In this document: one piece after another, positions 10,685 through 22,825 of the stretch
Layout: each line of letters begins with the position of its first letter
Position numbering within the stretch: position 1 is the stretch's first letter
NCBI GenBank assembly: GCA_963082975.1
Contig: OY720346.1
Coordinates: 24,298,720-24,362,719 of the forward strand
DNA from: Labia minor
Taxonomy: Eukaryota; Arthropoda; Insecta; Dermaptera; Spongiphoridae
DNA: 64,000 nt
Direction of reading: 5' to 3'
The notes under the pieces: generated by a model
Database searches by the model: none
What the model was told of the DNA's origin: nothing
What the model saw: only the letters and a program-made list of their open reading frames with translations
Translations under genes and position numbers: made by a program

Positions 10685-13135
10685 GTTCAAATTCTGATTT
10701 ATCGATACGATTATTGCTTATGTTTTATGTTAATTGTTATCCGGTTGATTCTTGGTGGTGGGTCTGGAATATTTTAATAATCCACCCTGATAAAAACAAT
10801 CGTTATTCAAAAGAAAATTAATTTCTTTTTCCGATATTCAAATCGAACTGGCTTATCGATTTGCTACAAATAAACCGAGTGCTTTTTCGATTCATATTCA
10901 TATCAAGAGCCGCCCTTCATGCATATTATCATCGCGTTGTCATTATTAACCCTAACAAATTCTCATTTCATAAATTAATAATTATATTTATTAAAAAAAA
11001 AACTATTCTAAATGGAATTATTTAAAAATTACAATTTTTGAATTTATATAACTAATTACATAAATAGTCTAATGATTTCTGATATATGGTATAAAAGATA
11101 AAAAGATGAACCTAACCATTACAAGTTTAAAAATTAAATATTTAATAAAATAATATATTTATATTTATATCAAATAAATCATTTTTAATATAATGATTAA
11201 AAATTTATAAATAATTTATATATTTTGAGAAATGAACTTTTTACTATGTATGTTTTTTATATAAATTTTATATTGAAATCAACGGTTTTTGATGTGATTG
11301 ATATGGTTATATTACTTGCCGTTACTTATACTATTTATCATCTTAGACTTATACTTTAATATTAAATTTCCGTTCAGTATAGAAAAAAAAATATTCGGAT
11401 AAAATCAATAGAAATTTTGTATGCTTGATGAAATGTGTTCAAGATCGAATTTTAACTAGGATCCATTTCTTTCCGGCCCGAAATATTCTCTTCCTAATAA
11501 ATATGATCTTTTTTTAAGGGTAAGTTGAAGTTTAAATTTTGAAATTCTACCAAGAGGTTAAATAACTAATATTTCACAAAAAATTCCCCTGTTCCCACGA
11601 ATAGCATTTATTTCGCATAAAATCTATTATAACGGTTCACCCTTCAACTACTTTTTTCTTTTTTTTTTTCCTTCCTTAGAAATCTCCCAAAAAAATATCC
11701 ATTTTTAAATAATAATATCATCCTGGAAGCAATTCATTTCGCTATGAAGTTTATATATTCAGAAAAAAATCATCCACCGAGTAATAAAAAAAAATAAGAA
11801 ACACAAAAAAAAAAAAATAGAAAAAAAATGAAAGTGAGAAAACTGCCCGGAACCTGCCCTATTTAAAAAAATCTAGTTTAACAAATATTCTGATCCGGTT
11901 TCAGTCTGCGAGGTGGTTGTTTTTTACCTGTGCGGCCTCAGGAACAGGTAAAAGTAAACAGAAAAAAGAGCGCAGGAAGAAACCCGTTGGAAAATTTGCA
12001 AAGAGGGATGAATAGATGCTGTTTCCTTCCTTGAGAGCAATACACCCCTCTCAATATGGCTAAGAAATATGCAATAGAAACAAATATATATATATTTATT
12101 TATATATATATACATAGGTAGATTTGTTTACACAACTTTGAAGATTTATTGTTAAATCAAGGACAAATAAATAACTTGATACAAATTTTGATCACGTTCT
12201 TATAACAACTTAATGAACAGATTATAGAGAAACAAAAAGTGAGTTATATTAACAGCATTTCTTCATTAGAAATCACAAAATATATTTATTACCATTAGAA
12301 AAACGGGGAATTATAAAAGAATACATTTTTTTAAAAATAATATGGTAAAATATAATGGGAATCTAAAATTTTAATTTATTTATTATAATACAATTGTATA
12401 AAAAATAAATAAAAATTTATAATTATGTATAGTTTATAATGAACAAAATTTGAATTAATTTTAGTAAATTTTGTTGAACTATTTTGGTAAGAATTCACAG
12501 AAATTTTATATTTGATATTTAATATTTAATATAGTTAATATATTTATAATAAATCTTATCTTATATACTAGCGCAAAAATTATATATATATATTTTTGAG
12601 ATACGTATTAAATCGTTCTAAGGATTTTTTTGAAATTCACACAATAAATAATTTTTATAAAAAAATCGATCTTTATTGGTTTCAGCCTTCTGAAAAATCA
12701 TCTATACCATTTTTTATCTAATTTAAAATAGTTATTTTAAATGACATCACCAACTACATCATTCGTATGGAAATTTGCCTTCCGTCATATACTTTTTTAA
12801 TTGATATTGCATTAATACTTTTTATATTTAAAATATTTTAAAATTTTTAATATAATTTCGAAATAAAATTAAAAATATTTATTTTAATAATATTTTAGAA
12901 TAAAATTACGAAATATATTTTCCTCATTCACCAACTAAAAAAAAATATTAATGAAATTAGCAGCATATAATACATATTAACAATTATAAAGGTAGAAACT
13001 TTTGAAAAGTAATTTTTTTCTTTAATTGATATTCATTTAAAATGATAATTAAAGAATATTTCATTTCAAATAAATTGTTGAATAAATTTGATCTAATAAT
13101 ATTAAATTATATTATATTAAAATGTTTTTCTTATA
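10685..13135. other. AT-rich non-coding stretch
   Basis: Long AT-rich sequence. A GC bump at about 11885-12050 carries a 63-codon minus-strand frame that runs into an AT microsatellite and is unconvincing. No element ends recognised. Confidence 0.5.
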
Positions 13136-13140
13136 TTAAA

Positions 13141-13373
13141 CTAGCTGCTCAGAGCGCCTTCGGCGCTCTTCACACCTAGACGGGGGCTCCGCCCCCTGTA
13201 CCCCCGAGTGGTACATAGTATTTGGTGGTTGAAAGTAGTAAAAGGTTTTCATCCATTTTGTTTCAATCAGTATATTACATAAAACATTCATTTCTTTTTG
13301 TGTTCTTATTTAAAAAATATATTTTAATTTAATCACTATATTAATTATATATATTATTATTGTATATGTTATA
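13141..13373 (-). mobile_element. Helitron 3' end, copy H1 (truncated)
   Basis: Read on the minus strand it finishes with a GC hairpin (GCGCC-GAA-GGCGC), a short spacer and CTAG followed by T, the standard Helitron 3' end. A second GC palindrome (GGGGGCTCCGCCCCC) lies just inside. It is nearly identical to 58993-59200. The 5' part is missing because the RTE relic begins at about 13374. No Rep/helicase frame, so non-autonomous. Confidence 0.8.
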
Positions 13374-14130
13374 TCTATCTACCCATGTGGCTCAAAGATA
13401 CTCGAAAGTTCTTAGCCGCAACAACCACATTTCTCCAAGTGTCCCTATCCTGAGCCCTTGTTCCATCTCTCTTACGTCCCTTCCTACGCGTCATTGGTTT
13501 TCCAAGCGGACGTTTTCCAATCGGTCTTCCCACCAATATCTTTTTCCTCTCCCATTCTAGCCACGTGCCCTGCCTATCGCAGCTTTTTCCCTTTTATAAC
13601 CCTAACTATTTCTGAAGATGCAGAGAGACCATGCAATTTCTTGTTATGCTGTCTCCCCCATTCCCCGGTGACCTCATCTTTCTTTGGCCAATAAATGCAG
13701 GGAAGAATCCTATTCTCAAACACTCTGAATCTACTCTCATCTCCCAGGGTCATAGACCATGCCTCCCACCCATATAATGCAACAGGCAAAATAATTTTTT
13801 TATATATTCCCTTTGATAATAATTTTGAAGAGATAAGCCTCTTTATTGCAAGATAACAGGCGTTTCCCGATTGCAACCCCGATTTAAATTCTTCTCAAAT
13901 ATTATTATCCTTCGTGATTACATTCAATTTTTCTACATATTCAAATTCTACATTTTGTATCTTAAGATTTTGTATGTCAATACTCTTCCTCTTTGTTACT
14001 AAATATTTTTTCTTATCACTACTAATTTCAAACCTCCATTAATTTTTCCTCGCTATCTGCAATTGCAATTTCCTAATCTCCTATTATATTTAAGTCGTCT
14101 GGGTAACCTAACATTTTACAATTGATTTCT
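13374..14130 (-). pseudogene. RTE-type LINE, reverse transcriptase 3' half, decayed
   Basis: The minus-strand reading keeps GYPDDLNIIG at about 14080-14110, a mutated form of the YADD catalytic motif of reverse transcriptase. It is followed by a thumb-like block, LPVALYGWEAWSMT (family form: YGSEAWTLT), FENRILPCIY, then the C-terminal HNKKL and GRPIGK-like motifs, the last ones in a shifted frame. It ends at a GATAGATA tail at about 13375. Stops and frameshifts make it a pseudogene. Together with 6888-7122 it defines one RTE family whose 3' tail is a GATA repeat. Confidence 0.85.
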
Positions 14131-14134
14131 TCAT

Positions 14135-15370
14135 CTTATTTTTTCTTTACTACCTTCTAGACAAATTTGAAGATCAAAATTTGAAAAAGTTTATGCTGAT
14201 CTATATTGAGTCATGTGTATGTTTTACTAAAGTCTACAAATAATTAGTGAACAGAAATATTGAATTCGCAGTTTTTTTCCTAATATCTGTCATAATGAAA
14301 ATATCTTAATTAATGTTGGTCGATTTGGCCTTAACCCGCAATGATATCTCCTAATATTTCCACCGCCTATGGTTCTTAAGTATTTTCTATGTTATTATAG
14401 TGAAATAGAGTATAATATTTCTTGATCATTACATTTTGATATTTTATTTTCATTGCTAGATTATTATTGAATATTTTTAATTATAATGAAACTTGGGAAA
14501 ATGCAAAAATAGAGACTTGAGACAATTTATAAAAATTAACGGTATAAAACTATAGATAAATTACCAATATATACATTCATTAATAGTATTAATTTAAATT
14601 AATTGATTTATTTGTTTTTTTATTATTAAGTTCATTTATTAATTTTTTTAGATCATAGTTATTTTCCTCCCTTAAAATAAACTTATCTAATTCTGGTGGT
14701 GCTAGGGGATTTGAAAATTATTCGTCGCAATATGAAGATTTCGCTTACAGTTTCTCTCATGTCCGACCTCCATCCAACAGTTATTTTCTGTCAAGTTTTT
14801 TGCTTCTCTTAATCATGTGATCTATATATTTAATTTTTTTTGATTCATTATAATAAAATTTAAACAAATAAAAATTTTTACTTTGTTAATTTATATAAAT
14901 TTCAATATAAACTGATTGTGAGTGATACGCTTAGCCAATACTCTGAATAATTTGTGTACAAAAATATTGAATGTTCTTAGCGAGATTTGATATAATGTTG
15001 TACGATTTGTCCTAAATCTGAATTAGAAGAAAATTATAAATTGCCTCCTTTTCCAGCTCAATTCATTTACCCACCCATGTTGCATATGGCATCTAAATTT
15101 CTTAAAACTCCGTTTTTTTAATTTAAAATAGAAGGAGAGAAAGAGTTTTAAATTATATTCGAATAGTCTATATATTCTATATATCAGTATTTTTTTTCTG
15201 AATTTAATAGCAAGTTGATTTTAAAAATTTTCCATTCTTAATGAATATGATTGATGATTACATGTGTTAAAATTTAAAAAAATTCAAATATTCTAATTTT
15301 TATATTTATATACAATTTAATATTATTTTTTATTAATATCATATCAAAAAAAAGAGAATTTATTAAAATT
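14135..15370. other. AT-rich stretch with weak internal similarity
   Basis: No gene found. Two segments (about 14230-14340 and 14935-15020) share a diffuse pattern (AAAATATTGAAT, then TGTTG.ACGATTTG) and may be very old copies of one repeat. Confidence 0.4.
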
Positions 15371-15373
15371 AAA

Positions 15374-15903
15374 AATAAAAAAACAGATATGGATATAATA
15401 TAAATATTTTTAATTTTATTTTATTTATAATATATAAGGGCTGGCTGTGACGTCATGAAGTGCTGGGTGACGTCATATAATTTTAAATTAAGAAAAAACT
15501 AATGAAGATGATTTTTCTCGAGGATAAAACCAATACAAAGTGCATGATTCGTGGAGATATGAAAAAAAATCTCCTCATGTGAAATTTGATATGAAAATAA
15601 CCCTTCACTTCCTCTCTTCGATCGGCAATACTAGCACTTCCGGTTTCCGGATTTGCACCAAAAGTTGATCCATTCATCATACTGATGCATTAAGTAAATA
15701 TACCAAATTTCATCAAAATCCGTTGAGCCGTTCAAGCTGTACACATCTCTACGGACACACATCGGACGGACGGACAGACATCATGCTAAAAATACTTTTT
15801 TCTGTTAAGAAAATGCATGATTCGTGGAGATATGTACCTAAAAATATCCATAGGTGAAATTTGGTGTGAAAACAATACCTCCCTTACTATCGTCGGTCGG
15901 TAA
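15374..15903 (-). mobile_element. Family A (HINE-like) element, copy A1
   Basis: Minus-strand copy from the AACAGATATGG motif to the TTACCGACCGACGATAG terminus at 15887-15903. It has the GGACGGACGGACAGAC microsatellite at 15763-15778 and two TGACGTCA palindromes. The hairpin end (GACCTG....CAGGTC) and the second subterminal repeat are missing, so it is truncated on its low-coordinate side. A 65-codon minus-strand frame inside is a chance frame. It abuts family B copy B2. Confidence 0.85.
15448..15475. promoter_or_regulatory. Paired CRE/ATF palindromes in A1
   Basis: TGACGTCA at 15448-15455 and again at 15468-15475, starts 20 bp apart. This is the consensus binding site of CREB/ATF bZIP factors; actual binding is not shown. 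Confidence 0.5.
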
Positions 15904-16003
15904 AAAGGAAACGCTACTTGTATAGGTAAAATGTCACTTCCGGTAGTCAGATCATGATGAAATTTGGTATCTGAATTTTTTTCATATTTTTAAATCTATA
16001 TAC

Positions 16004-16201
16004 AAAATATGAAGCAAATATCTCGAAACAAACTGGTACTTTACTTGAAAGGTAAACGCAACCATTGTAGGTAAAGTACCACTTCCGGTTAACCGATTTT
16101 GACGAAATTTTGATAGAAATCTACAAACTGTGAATAATATCGGTGTACCAAATTTCGAAGTCCTAGCTTGATTAGTTTTTGAGTAAATTTGCTTACAGAC
16201 A

Positions 16202-16232
<31 letters not shown>

Positions 16233-16419
16233 CATACATACATACATACATACATACATACATACATACATACATACATACACACACACAGACATAATTC
16301 CAAAAATGGTATTTTCCGACTCAGGGAGGTCTAAAACGTCAAGATCTATCGAAATCTCGAAGTCGAAATTTTTGACGATTCCAATACTTCCCTTATACGA
16401 AGTATGCGGGAAAGTAAAA
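16004..16419 (-). repeat. Family B interspersed element, copy B2
   Basis: Reverse-complement copy of 118-482 with high similarity throughout. It keeps the 10-bp inverted repeat (GGTACTTTAC at 16035-16044, GTAAAGTACC at 16071-16080) and the terminal ACTTCCCTTATACGAAGT motif. The central microsatellite has grown to a 78-bp CATA array. Reading frames across it are artefacts of the array. Confidence 0.8.
16204..16290. repeat. (CATA)n microsatellite
   Basis: About 78 bp of uninterrupted CATA units followed by a short CA run, inside family B copy B2. In B1 the same place holds only a few degenerate TGTA units, so the array expanded after insertion or in the source copy. Confidence 0.95.
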
Positions 16420-16452
16420 AAGAAGCCTATTAATAAAAAATTGAATGGTGAT

Positions 16453-17110
16453 TTAAATATTTTATTAAATTAATTAAAATGAGACCTTTTAGAATAAATT
16501 ATTTAATTGAAATGATATTTAAATATAAGAATTTAAAAAAATATTATATTCTTTGTTTGGCAATTGTTATTTAATTATGTGCAACATGATTCGACTTGCA
16601 CAGAGCATCGTTATTTTTTATTAATATCACATAATAAAAATGAATCTTTTAAACATAATAAATAAAAAAGACATTTTAATAAATTTAAAAAATATACCCA
16701 ATTTAAAAATGTCAAAAATTTAAAACAACTTTATATCATCATATTTTAATTTTTATATAATATATATATATATTTAGTAATTAATAATAGAGTAATTAAA
16801 TTAAAATAAAAAACAAAGATAATATAATTCAGTCATTTTAATTCAGGTTAAATAATATTTTTTTTTATTATTCAATGATAAAATTTATATATTATTATAT
16901 ATATATTATAGAAAAGAAGAAATATTCAATTAAATAAAAAATAATTTAAGATAAAAATATGATCTAATAAATATTTTAATTAAATTGAGAACTTTTAGAA
17001 TAAATTATTTAATTGAATTGATATTTGTATATTAGAATTTAAAATAAAGTGAAATATTATAATAATTCTTTGATTGGGAATAGCTATGATAATTCATTGT
17101 TTGAAATGAT
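16453..17110. repeat. Two direct repeats of about 145 bp
   Basis: 16453-16610 and 16970-17110 share TTTTAGAATAAATTATTTAA, then a GATATTT block, then a TTCTTTG.TTGG block and an ATGATTCCG/ATGATTCGA end. Spacing between starts is about 515 bp. The intervening sequence is plain AT-rich. They may be diverged tandem units or relics of an element's termini. Confidence 0.6.
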
Positions 17111-17332
17111 TCCGCTAGGCCGGCAGTGAGCCGCGAGCTGCTCTTGAATGAACAACACGGAGAATTATATAATCTTTAAAAAATTAATTTCTGCGGTTAT
17201 TGATAAGATATTAATAAAATGTATAGCCTATGTTACTCTAGAGGTATATAAGAATATTGTGATGTAATTTCAAAGAAATCGGTTCAGCCAATTCTGAGTC
17301 TATAAAATAGTAATTTTCCGGACAGACAGACC

Positions 17333-17383
<51 letters not shown>

Positions 17384-17493
17384 GTGAAAAATTCTAAAGT
17401 CACTTTTGGATTCTAGAGGTCATGAAACGCGAAGATATGCAAAAATTTTTAAATTCTGAGCAATGTGCAGACAAAAACCTTTTTTTATATATA
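17105..17493 (-). mobile_element. Helitron-like non-autonomous element H3
   Basis: The minus strand begins TCTATATATATAAAAAAAGG at 17493, a common Helitron 5' terminus, then has a (GTCT)n microsatellite at 17323-17383 and the AATTGGCTGAACCGATTTC motif common in arthropod Helitrons. The 3' boundary is less clear: a GC-rich segment with CTAG at 17113-17116 may be the end, but the base after CTAG is C and not the usual T. Confidence 0.5.
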
Positions 17494-17499
17494 TAGATT

Positions 17500-19210
17500 A
17501 TAAATAATATAAATGATATTTTATTATTATAAATAAAAAGAAAAAAATATAACCTCCTTTCTTAATCCTTCTTTCTTAAAAATAAAGACAAATTGTGTCA
17601 ATATAATTTTAGAATTTATATTATTATCAGTAGTAATCAATCCTTGGTCAAAACAGTCTCTAAGCTATTGCTACTTTGAAAAATATAAAACTGAAGCCAT
17701 CAACTTATAACAACATATATATATATGATATATATAATATAGAATCAACTATTTTATCAAATTTGAATATATTTTTCATCATGAAATGAAAATCAAGTTA
17801 TTTTAATTATTTTGTATAACTTTAGGAAACAAATTTTTGATGGGTCATTTTTAGAAAACTCATTTAACAATTGTAATAAATAATTAAATAATAAATTTTA
17901 AAATATTTAAAGTTTATAATACTAAATTGTATAAATTTGTTAAAGGGTTGAACAATATGTATGTTCTAGGTACTAATTATTTATATATTAAAATAAAATT
18001 AATATCATTTTTTTAAAATTCCTGATGTTAATCATAATTATAAAAAACTAGATTAGATGTTTCTTAAATAAGTTGATATGTCCATAATTTTCTTGGACCC
18101 CTAAGTATTGTAGGCAAATATTTTTTTGGATAACAATGTTCGTAATCACTTTTTGAAATTTTTTTACCGGCCGACGATAGGAGGGGAAGGTATTGTTTTC
18201 TAAAAAAAATGAGTTTTTAATTTTAGCGTTTTTTAGAAATCATTTAGAAATCACTTAAGTAAAATATTATATAATTTTTTAAAATTTTTAATCCTTATAT
18301 GTTTTTTTTGCTAGTTTATAAACTCCAATGAATTAAATAATTAAATTTTGAGATAAATAACTTATATTAAGTGAAAGTATGAATATTATCATTTATAAAA
18401 AAATTTTTTTTACATAACTATTAGTCTACTAATTTCATTACATTTAATTCTAAAGTTAAGTTTTTTTATTATTCAAAAAAACATATACATATTTTTTAAC
18501 TTTGTTTTTTGCACTAGTTCTAGGTTTAAGCAGGTCAAAAAAATTTACCCAAGGTAACCGCAGCTTGAATCATTAATTAAATAAAGCAACGAGAAACGGC
18601 TGTTCTTTCATTCTGTTAATATATGCGCATAAACGAAGATCAAACTTCTACTCTCAAGAGACGAGAATAAAAAAAAAATGTTTTCAAAATAGGACAATGA
18701 AAAAAAACATATAAGGATTAATAACTTGAATATTAAAACACGAAACGAAAAAAGAAGGTGTGATTATATTCATGATCACAACTTCAATTCTTAATGATGT
18801 TGATCTCAACGGGGTTGCTCTGATTCCTCACTTAGTAAGTCTTTCCCACATATATATTTAAAGATAGATATACCTGATATCCAACAATAAAAATATTACT
18901 ATGAATTTTAAAAAAAATAAACTTTTTAAATGACAAAATAACATTTAACATATATAAAGATATTTAAAACTCATATTGAGTGATAAAGAATCTACAAGAT
19001 TGAATATATATATATAATATAATATATCATCTCCTTAAAATTTTGGTTTTTTTTCTGACTTCTTCATTGTAATATGTTGAAATGAAGATCAAGTATCAAA
19101 AAGATCCTGATTACATCTCTAGTAGGAGAAATTTAAATAAATTATAATTTTCAATGCAACATTGTGTACAATTAAACTAATAATAATGATTAGAAAGGAC
19201 CAAAAATAAA
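17500..19210. other. AT-rich stretch with one solitary family A end
   Basis: Apart from the stub at 18164-18200, only AT-rich sequence with short runs. A GC bump at about 18535-18670 holds no open frame of note. Confidence 0.5.
18164..18200 (+). repeat. Solitary left terminus of family A
   Basis: TTACCGGCCGACGATAGGAG, then a GGTATTGTTTTC end, after a run of six T. It matches the first 37 bases of full copies with a few changes and then stops. Confidence 0.75.
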
Positions 19211-19216
19211 AAATAA

Positions 19217-19866
19217 TAAGTTGACCTGTGGCCAGGTCCGAACTGACCGACGGTTTGAAGTAAATTAATTTCCAGCTACAGAAACAATTTCAAATAATTT
19301 TAATATATCTATTAATGTAATAAAAAACAGATATGGATACATAAATAATAAATATAAACATTTTTAATTTTATTTTATTTATAATATATATGCAAGACCA
19401 GGCTGTGACGTCATGAATGGCTGGATGACGTCATATAATTTTAAATCAAGAAAAAACTAATAAATATGATTTTTCTCGAGGATAAAACCAATACAAAGTG
19501 AATGATTCGTGATAATATGTAAAAAAATCTCCTCATGTGAAATTTGGTGTGAAAATAACCCTTTCCTTCCTATCGTCGATCGCTAATACTACCACTTCCG
19601 GTTTCCGGATTTGCACCAAAAGTTGATCAATTCATCCCACTGATGCATTAAGTAAATATACCAAATTTCATCAAAATCGGTTGAGCCGTTCAGGCTGTAC
19701 ACATCTATACGGACGGACAGACGAACAGACGGACGGACGGACACACATCATGCTAAAAATACTTTTTTCTGTTAAGAAAATGCATGATTCGTGGAGATAT
19801 GTAAAAATCTCCACATGTGAAATTTGGTGTGAAAACAATACCTCCCTTACTATCGTCGGTCGGTAA
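19217..19866 (-). mobile_element. Family A (HINE-like) element, full copy A2
   Basis: A full-length minus-strand copy of about 650 bp. On the plus strand it starts TAAGTTGACCTGTGGCCAGG, whose GACCTG....CAGGTC arms form a hairpin 5 bases from the end. Next comes the GACCGACGG subterminal repeat, two TGACGTCA sites, the CCGGTTTCCGG palindromic block, a GGAC microsatellite at 19720-19741, and finally the CGTCGGTCGGTAA terminus. No open frame encodes a recognisable protein. Confidence 0.9.
19406..19433. promoter_or_regulatory. Paired CRE/ATF palindromes in A2
   Basis: TGACGTCA at 19406-19413 and 19426-19433, starts 20 bp apart, as in the other intact copies. Confidence 0.5.
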
Positions 19867-19869
19867 AAA

Positions 19870-21515
19870 TAGTTTTATTGGATTTCATATTATGTGTGAT
19901 ACATCTAATTTCATTTTATTTTCATTGTTATAAAATAGAAAATATTTTCATAGAAATATTTTTTTACTTATAGAAAATAATGTAGTATATCCGACAGTTG
20001 TCCATCGTTTATAAATGATTAATATTATTTTAATATGACATACCTAAAATATTTTTGTTAATATTGTTCTTTGCTAGACATGCATGTCCTAATAGGAATG
20101 ACCAACTTTATTTCCCACCTTGCAATTTGATATAATCTCTGAATATAATCTAATATTAGGGAGATCATCAATATTCTTCAAGATGCATAGTTGAGATAGC
20201 GAAAAGCGCTCCTAATCTAAATATTTATTCATCCGACAGATTCAATCATATATATTAAGTAAAGCGTGGAAGGGCCATGGGGGCTATTAAACCAGGATTT
20301 AAATTAATAAAGAGCGACCTCCTACAGCTCTACGAAAACGTCCCGGAAATTAATTGAAAATCATCAGGTGGGATGGTGGGGTTTAAAACTATAACGCGCG
20401 GTGGGGAGACGAGCTAAAAATGATTCCCATTCTCTATCCATTAATAAATTATATGTTGACTTGTTGATTTTTAATTCGATGTTTGCTTTGTATATCGAAC
20501 ATTTCACCCGCAAGGCGAATCTGAAAATAACAGACATTAAATTCAAATTAAAAATTTGTTCGTGGTTGTTTTTTTTTTTTAATGTTCATTTATTTATGAT
20601 TTTTATTCATTTCACTCCACTATTTCATATACTCTGATAAGAATCAAGAAAATTTGCATGAAAGATTTAAAATGAACATCGTTAAGATAAAGTTTCTAAT
20701 TGGTGAGTTTTTTTTTTTTTTTTTTTTATAAAATCTAATTTTCTTTGATGTTTTTCTTTACTATTTTTTTGGTTTATTTAACCTTCTAAAATAAGGACTT
20801 TTAAAGATTTAAAGATTGATAAGGATAAATTTAGATCATGGTCTTTTGTGTATTAGATATGAACGACTACAATTTCAATTTCTTGGTAGTCTTTGTGTAA
20901 AATCAAAAACATTTATCAAACAATTACAATATTTAGTGAAATATGAGAGGATATATCACGATATCTCATAAAATTACCTTCAAATGTTTCTGGATTCGAT
21001 GAAATATACTCGAAATTCATTTCTATAATCAGGTAAATCTATAGTACATATTGTTCATAAATTTATTACATACTCAGTTTTAAATTTGATTTGTTAAGCT
21101 TTAGATTAACTATTCAAATTTAAATGATGAGGATAATAAAATAAATAAATATATTAAATAATAAAATATGTATATATGCCTACATAGCAAAAGAGCATCT
21201 TATACAAAAAACATATTTTCCTTTTAAATTTAATATAATGGCAAAATAATTAAAAATTTAAAATAAAAAGATGAATTGTTTTAATGAAAATAGTTTTATT
21301 GTTTACTTATTATCACTTATTTATTTTTTTAAAATTTTATGTATATATTCAAATGTATAATGCTAGGACTTAAGGCCAAGGTTTGAACCCTTACCAAGTT
21401 CTCGACAAATTATATTATTTATATAATATTTAATATAATAGATATTAAATTAAAATAGGTTTCGATTCCAGGAGCCAAAAAACATGTGATTTAATTTAAA
21501 TTACTTCTATATAAA
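19870..21515. other. AT-rich stretch with a GC-elevated patch
   Basis: Mostly AT-rich. At 20263-20430 the sequence is richer in GC. There a pyrimidine-rich acceptor-like GACCTCCTACAG precedes a 40-nt open block (STKTSRKLIENHQ) and a CAG/GTGGGA donor-like site, too short to support. A B-box-like GGTTTGAACCC lies at about 21379. Confidence 0.4.
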
Positions 21516-21522
21516 AATTTAT

Positions 21523-22083
21523 GGAATTGTTCATATTAGTTGTCATGTGATGGATTTAGATAAAACTTTACCAGTGGGTTCCTTTTATAATTCCAAAGAA
21601 ACTTTCGTTATGCAATTTTTTCGGGTCATTTCTAGTTTTTTAGATAAAAAGGAATAAAGAATGGATATAAATCAATTGATATTCTATTAGCTACCATGTT
21701 TTATCAAATTGACCAGCAGAGGGCCCCGTAATTTTCGGGGTTTTTTTCACTTCAGATTGGAAATAGAAAAATTAAAAAATTAATTAATTAAATAATTTCT
21801 TTATATCCAAATCGAACCGAAAAAATCGAAAATTAGTGAATAAGTGAATAATTAGTGAATTAGTCAATAAAACATTATTTAATGGCTACACATTTCGATG
21901 TTCAGCATTGGACATTTCACGACCAGCTAATCTGTCAAACTTAAAAAATCTTTATTTATCTTGTCAACTAGAAGAGACCGAGAAATATTGTATAAGAAAA
22001 GTTTATTTGGAATCAAAAAAGGAATCGACTGGTAAAGTTTTATCCAAATCCATGACATGACAACTAATCTGAGCAATTACCAA
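21523..22083. repeat. T2 MITE, complete copy T2b with long terminal inverted repeats
   Basis: The left end runs AATTGTTCATATTAGTTGTC and the right end is its reverse complement with a few changes. The inverted similarity continues inward for about 130 bp on each side, through GATAAAACTTTACCAGT and CTTGACAAGATAAA-type blocks. The middle holds a GGGGCCCC-like palindromic patch at about 21720-21745. No transposase frame. It is the inverted relative of T2a (838-1328). Confidence 0.8.
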
Positions 22084-22640
22084 GTTTATATATTGATAAA
22101 AAATTTTTATATATTTCATTATAATACATAAATTTATAATGAATATGTTTAAATACTATTTAATGTTTATTAGTGCCATTATTTGTTTTGGTTCGCTATC
22201 AATTACCTTTTAATATAACAATATCAATGTATAAATAATATGTGCCTTTAATTAGATTTAGAGCTTCATCGAGTCTATTATTTTATGAGTCTTTCACGAA
22301 TATCTAGCTAATAAATTAATCATATTCTTCAAGATACAAAAAATATATAAATGGTTTATAAAATTATTCTATTCTAACGGAACATGAAAAACAGAGTATT
22401 TATTGAAAAAAAAAAAAATAAAATAAATTAAATTAAATAACTTTCCCAACATGATAAAAATGTTTTTGTTTTGTTTTTATCATTTAAGAAATTTATAATT
22501 CTATATAAAATTGAAATTTTATTTTAAAAAATATATAAATAAATACCTAATTCAAATAAAATTAAATTGTAATTTTGTATGAAAGAAGTATACCTTGAAA
22601 TATTCCAAAATATATACAACATTTGAGTCATATATTTTTA

Positions 22641-22729
22641 TTACATTAATAGATATATTAAAATTATTTGAAATTGTTTCTGTAGCTGGAAATTAATTTA
22701 CTTCAAACCGTCGGTCGGTTCGGACCTGG
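22641..22729 (+). repeat. Family A right-end fragment
   Basis: Matches the last 100 bases of full family A copies, from TTACATTAATAGATATATTA through CCGTCGGTCGGTTCGG, and stops half-way through the terminal hairpin at GGACCTGG. Only the first arm of the hairpin is kept. Confidence 0.8.
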
Positions 22730-22783
22730 TTTTTTCTTCTTGTGAAAAAATTATATATATTTTACTCAACCCGGAATAAATGA

Positions 22784-22786
<3 letters not shown>

Positions 22787-22820
<34 letters not shown>
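22787..22820. repeat. (TA)n microsatellite
   Basis: Seventeen uninterrupted TA units. It lies 60 bp from a family A fragment. Confidence 0.9.

Positions 22821-22824
<4 letters not shown>

Positions 22825-22825
<1 letters not shown>

Noticed and set aside
15448-15475. Family A as an ordinary MITE with TGACGTCA target sites
   Set aside because: The palindromes are well inside every copy and at fixed positions, so they are part of the element and not target duplications.
16189-16473. Three overlapping frames of 68-101 codons around the CATA array
   Set aside because: They are translations of the microsatellite (repeating THTY/MYVC patterns) and of flanking repeat sequence.
17323-17383. ACAG array considered as a CRISPR-like repeat array
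   Set aside because: It is a simple tetranucleotide microsatellite without spacers, inside a Helitron-like element.
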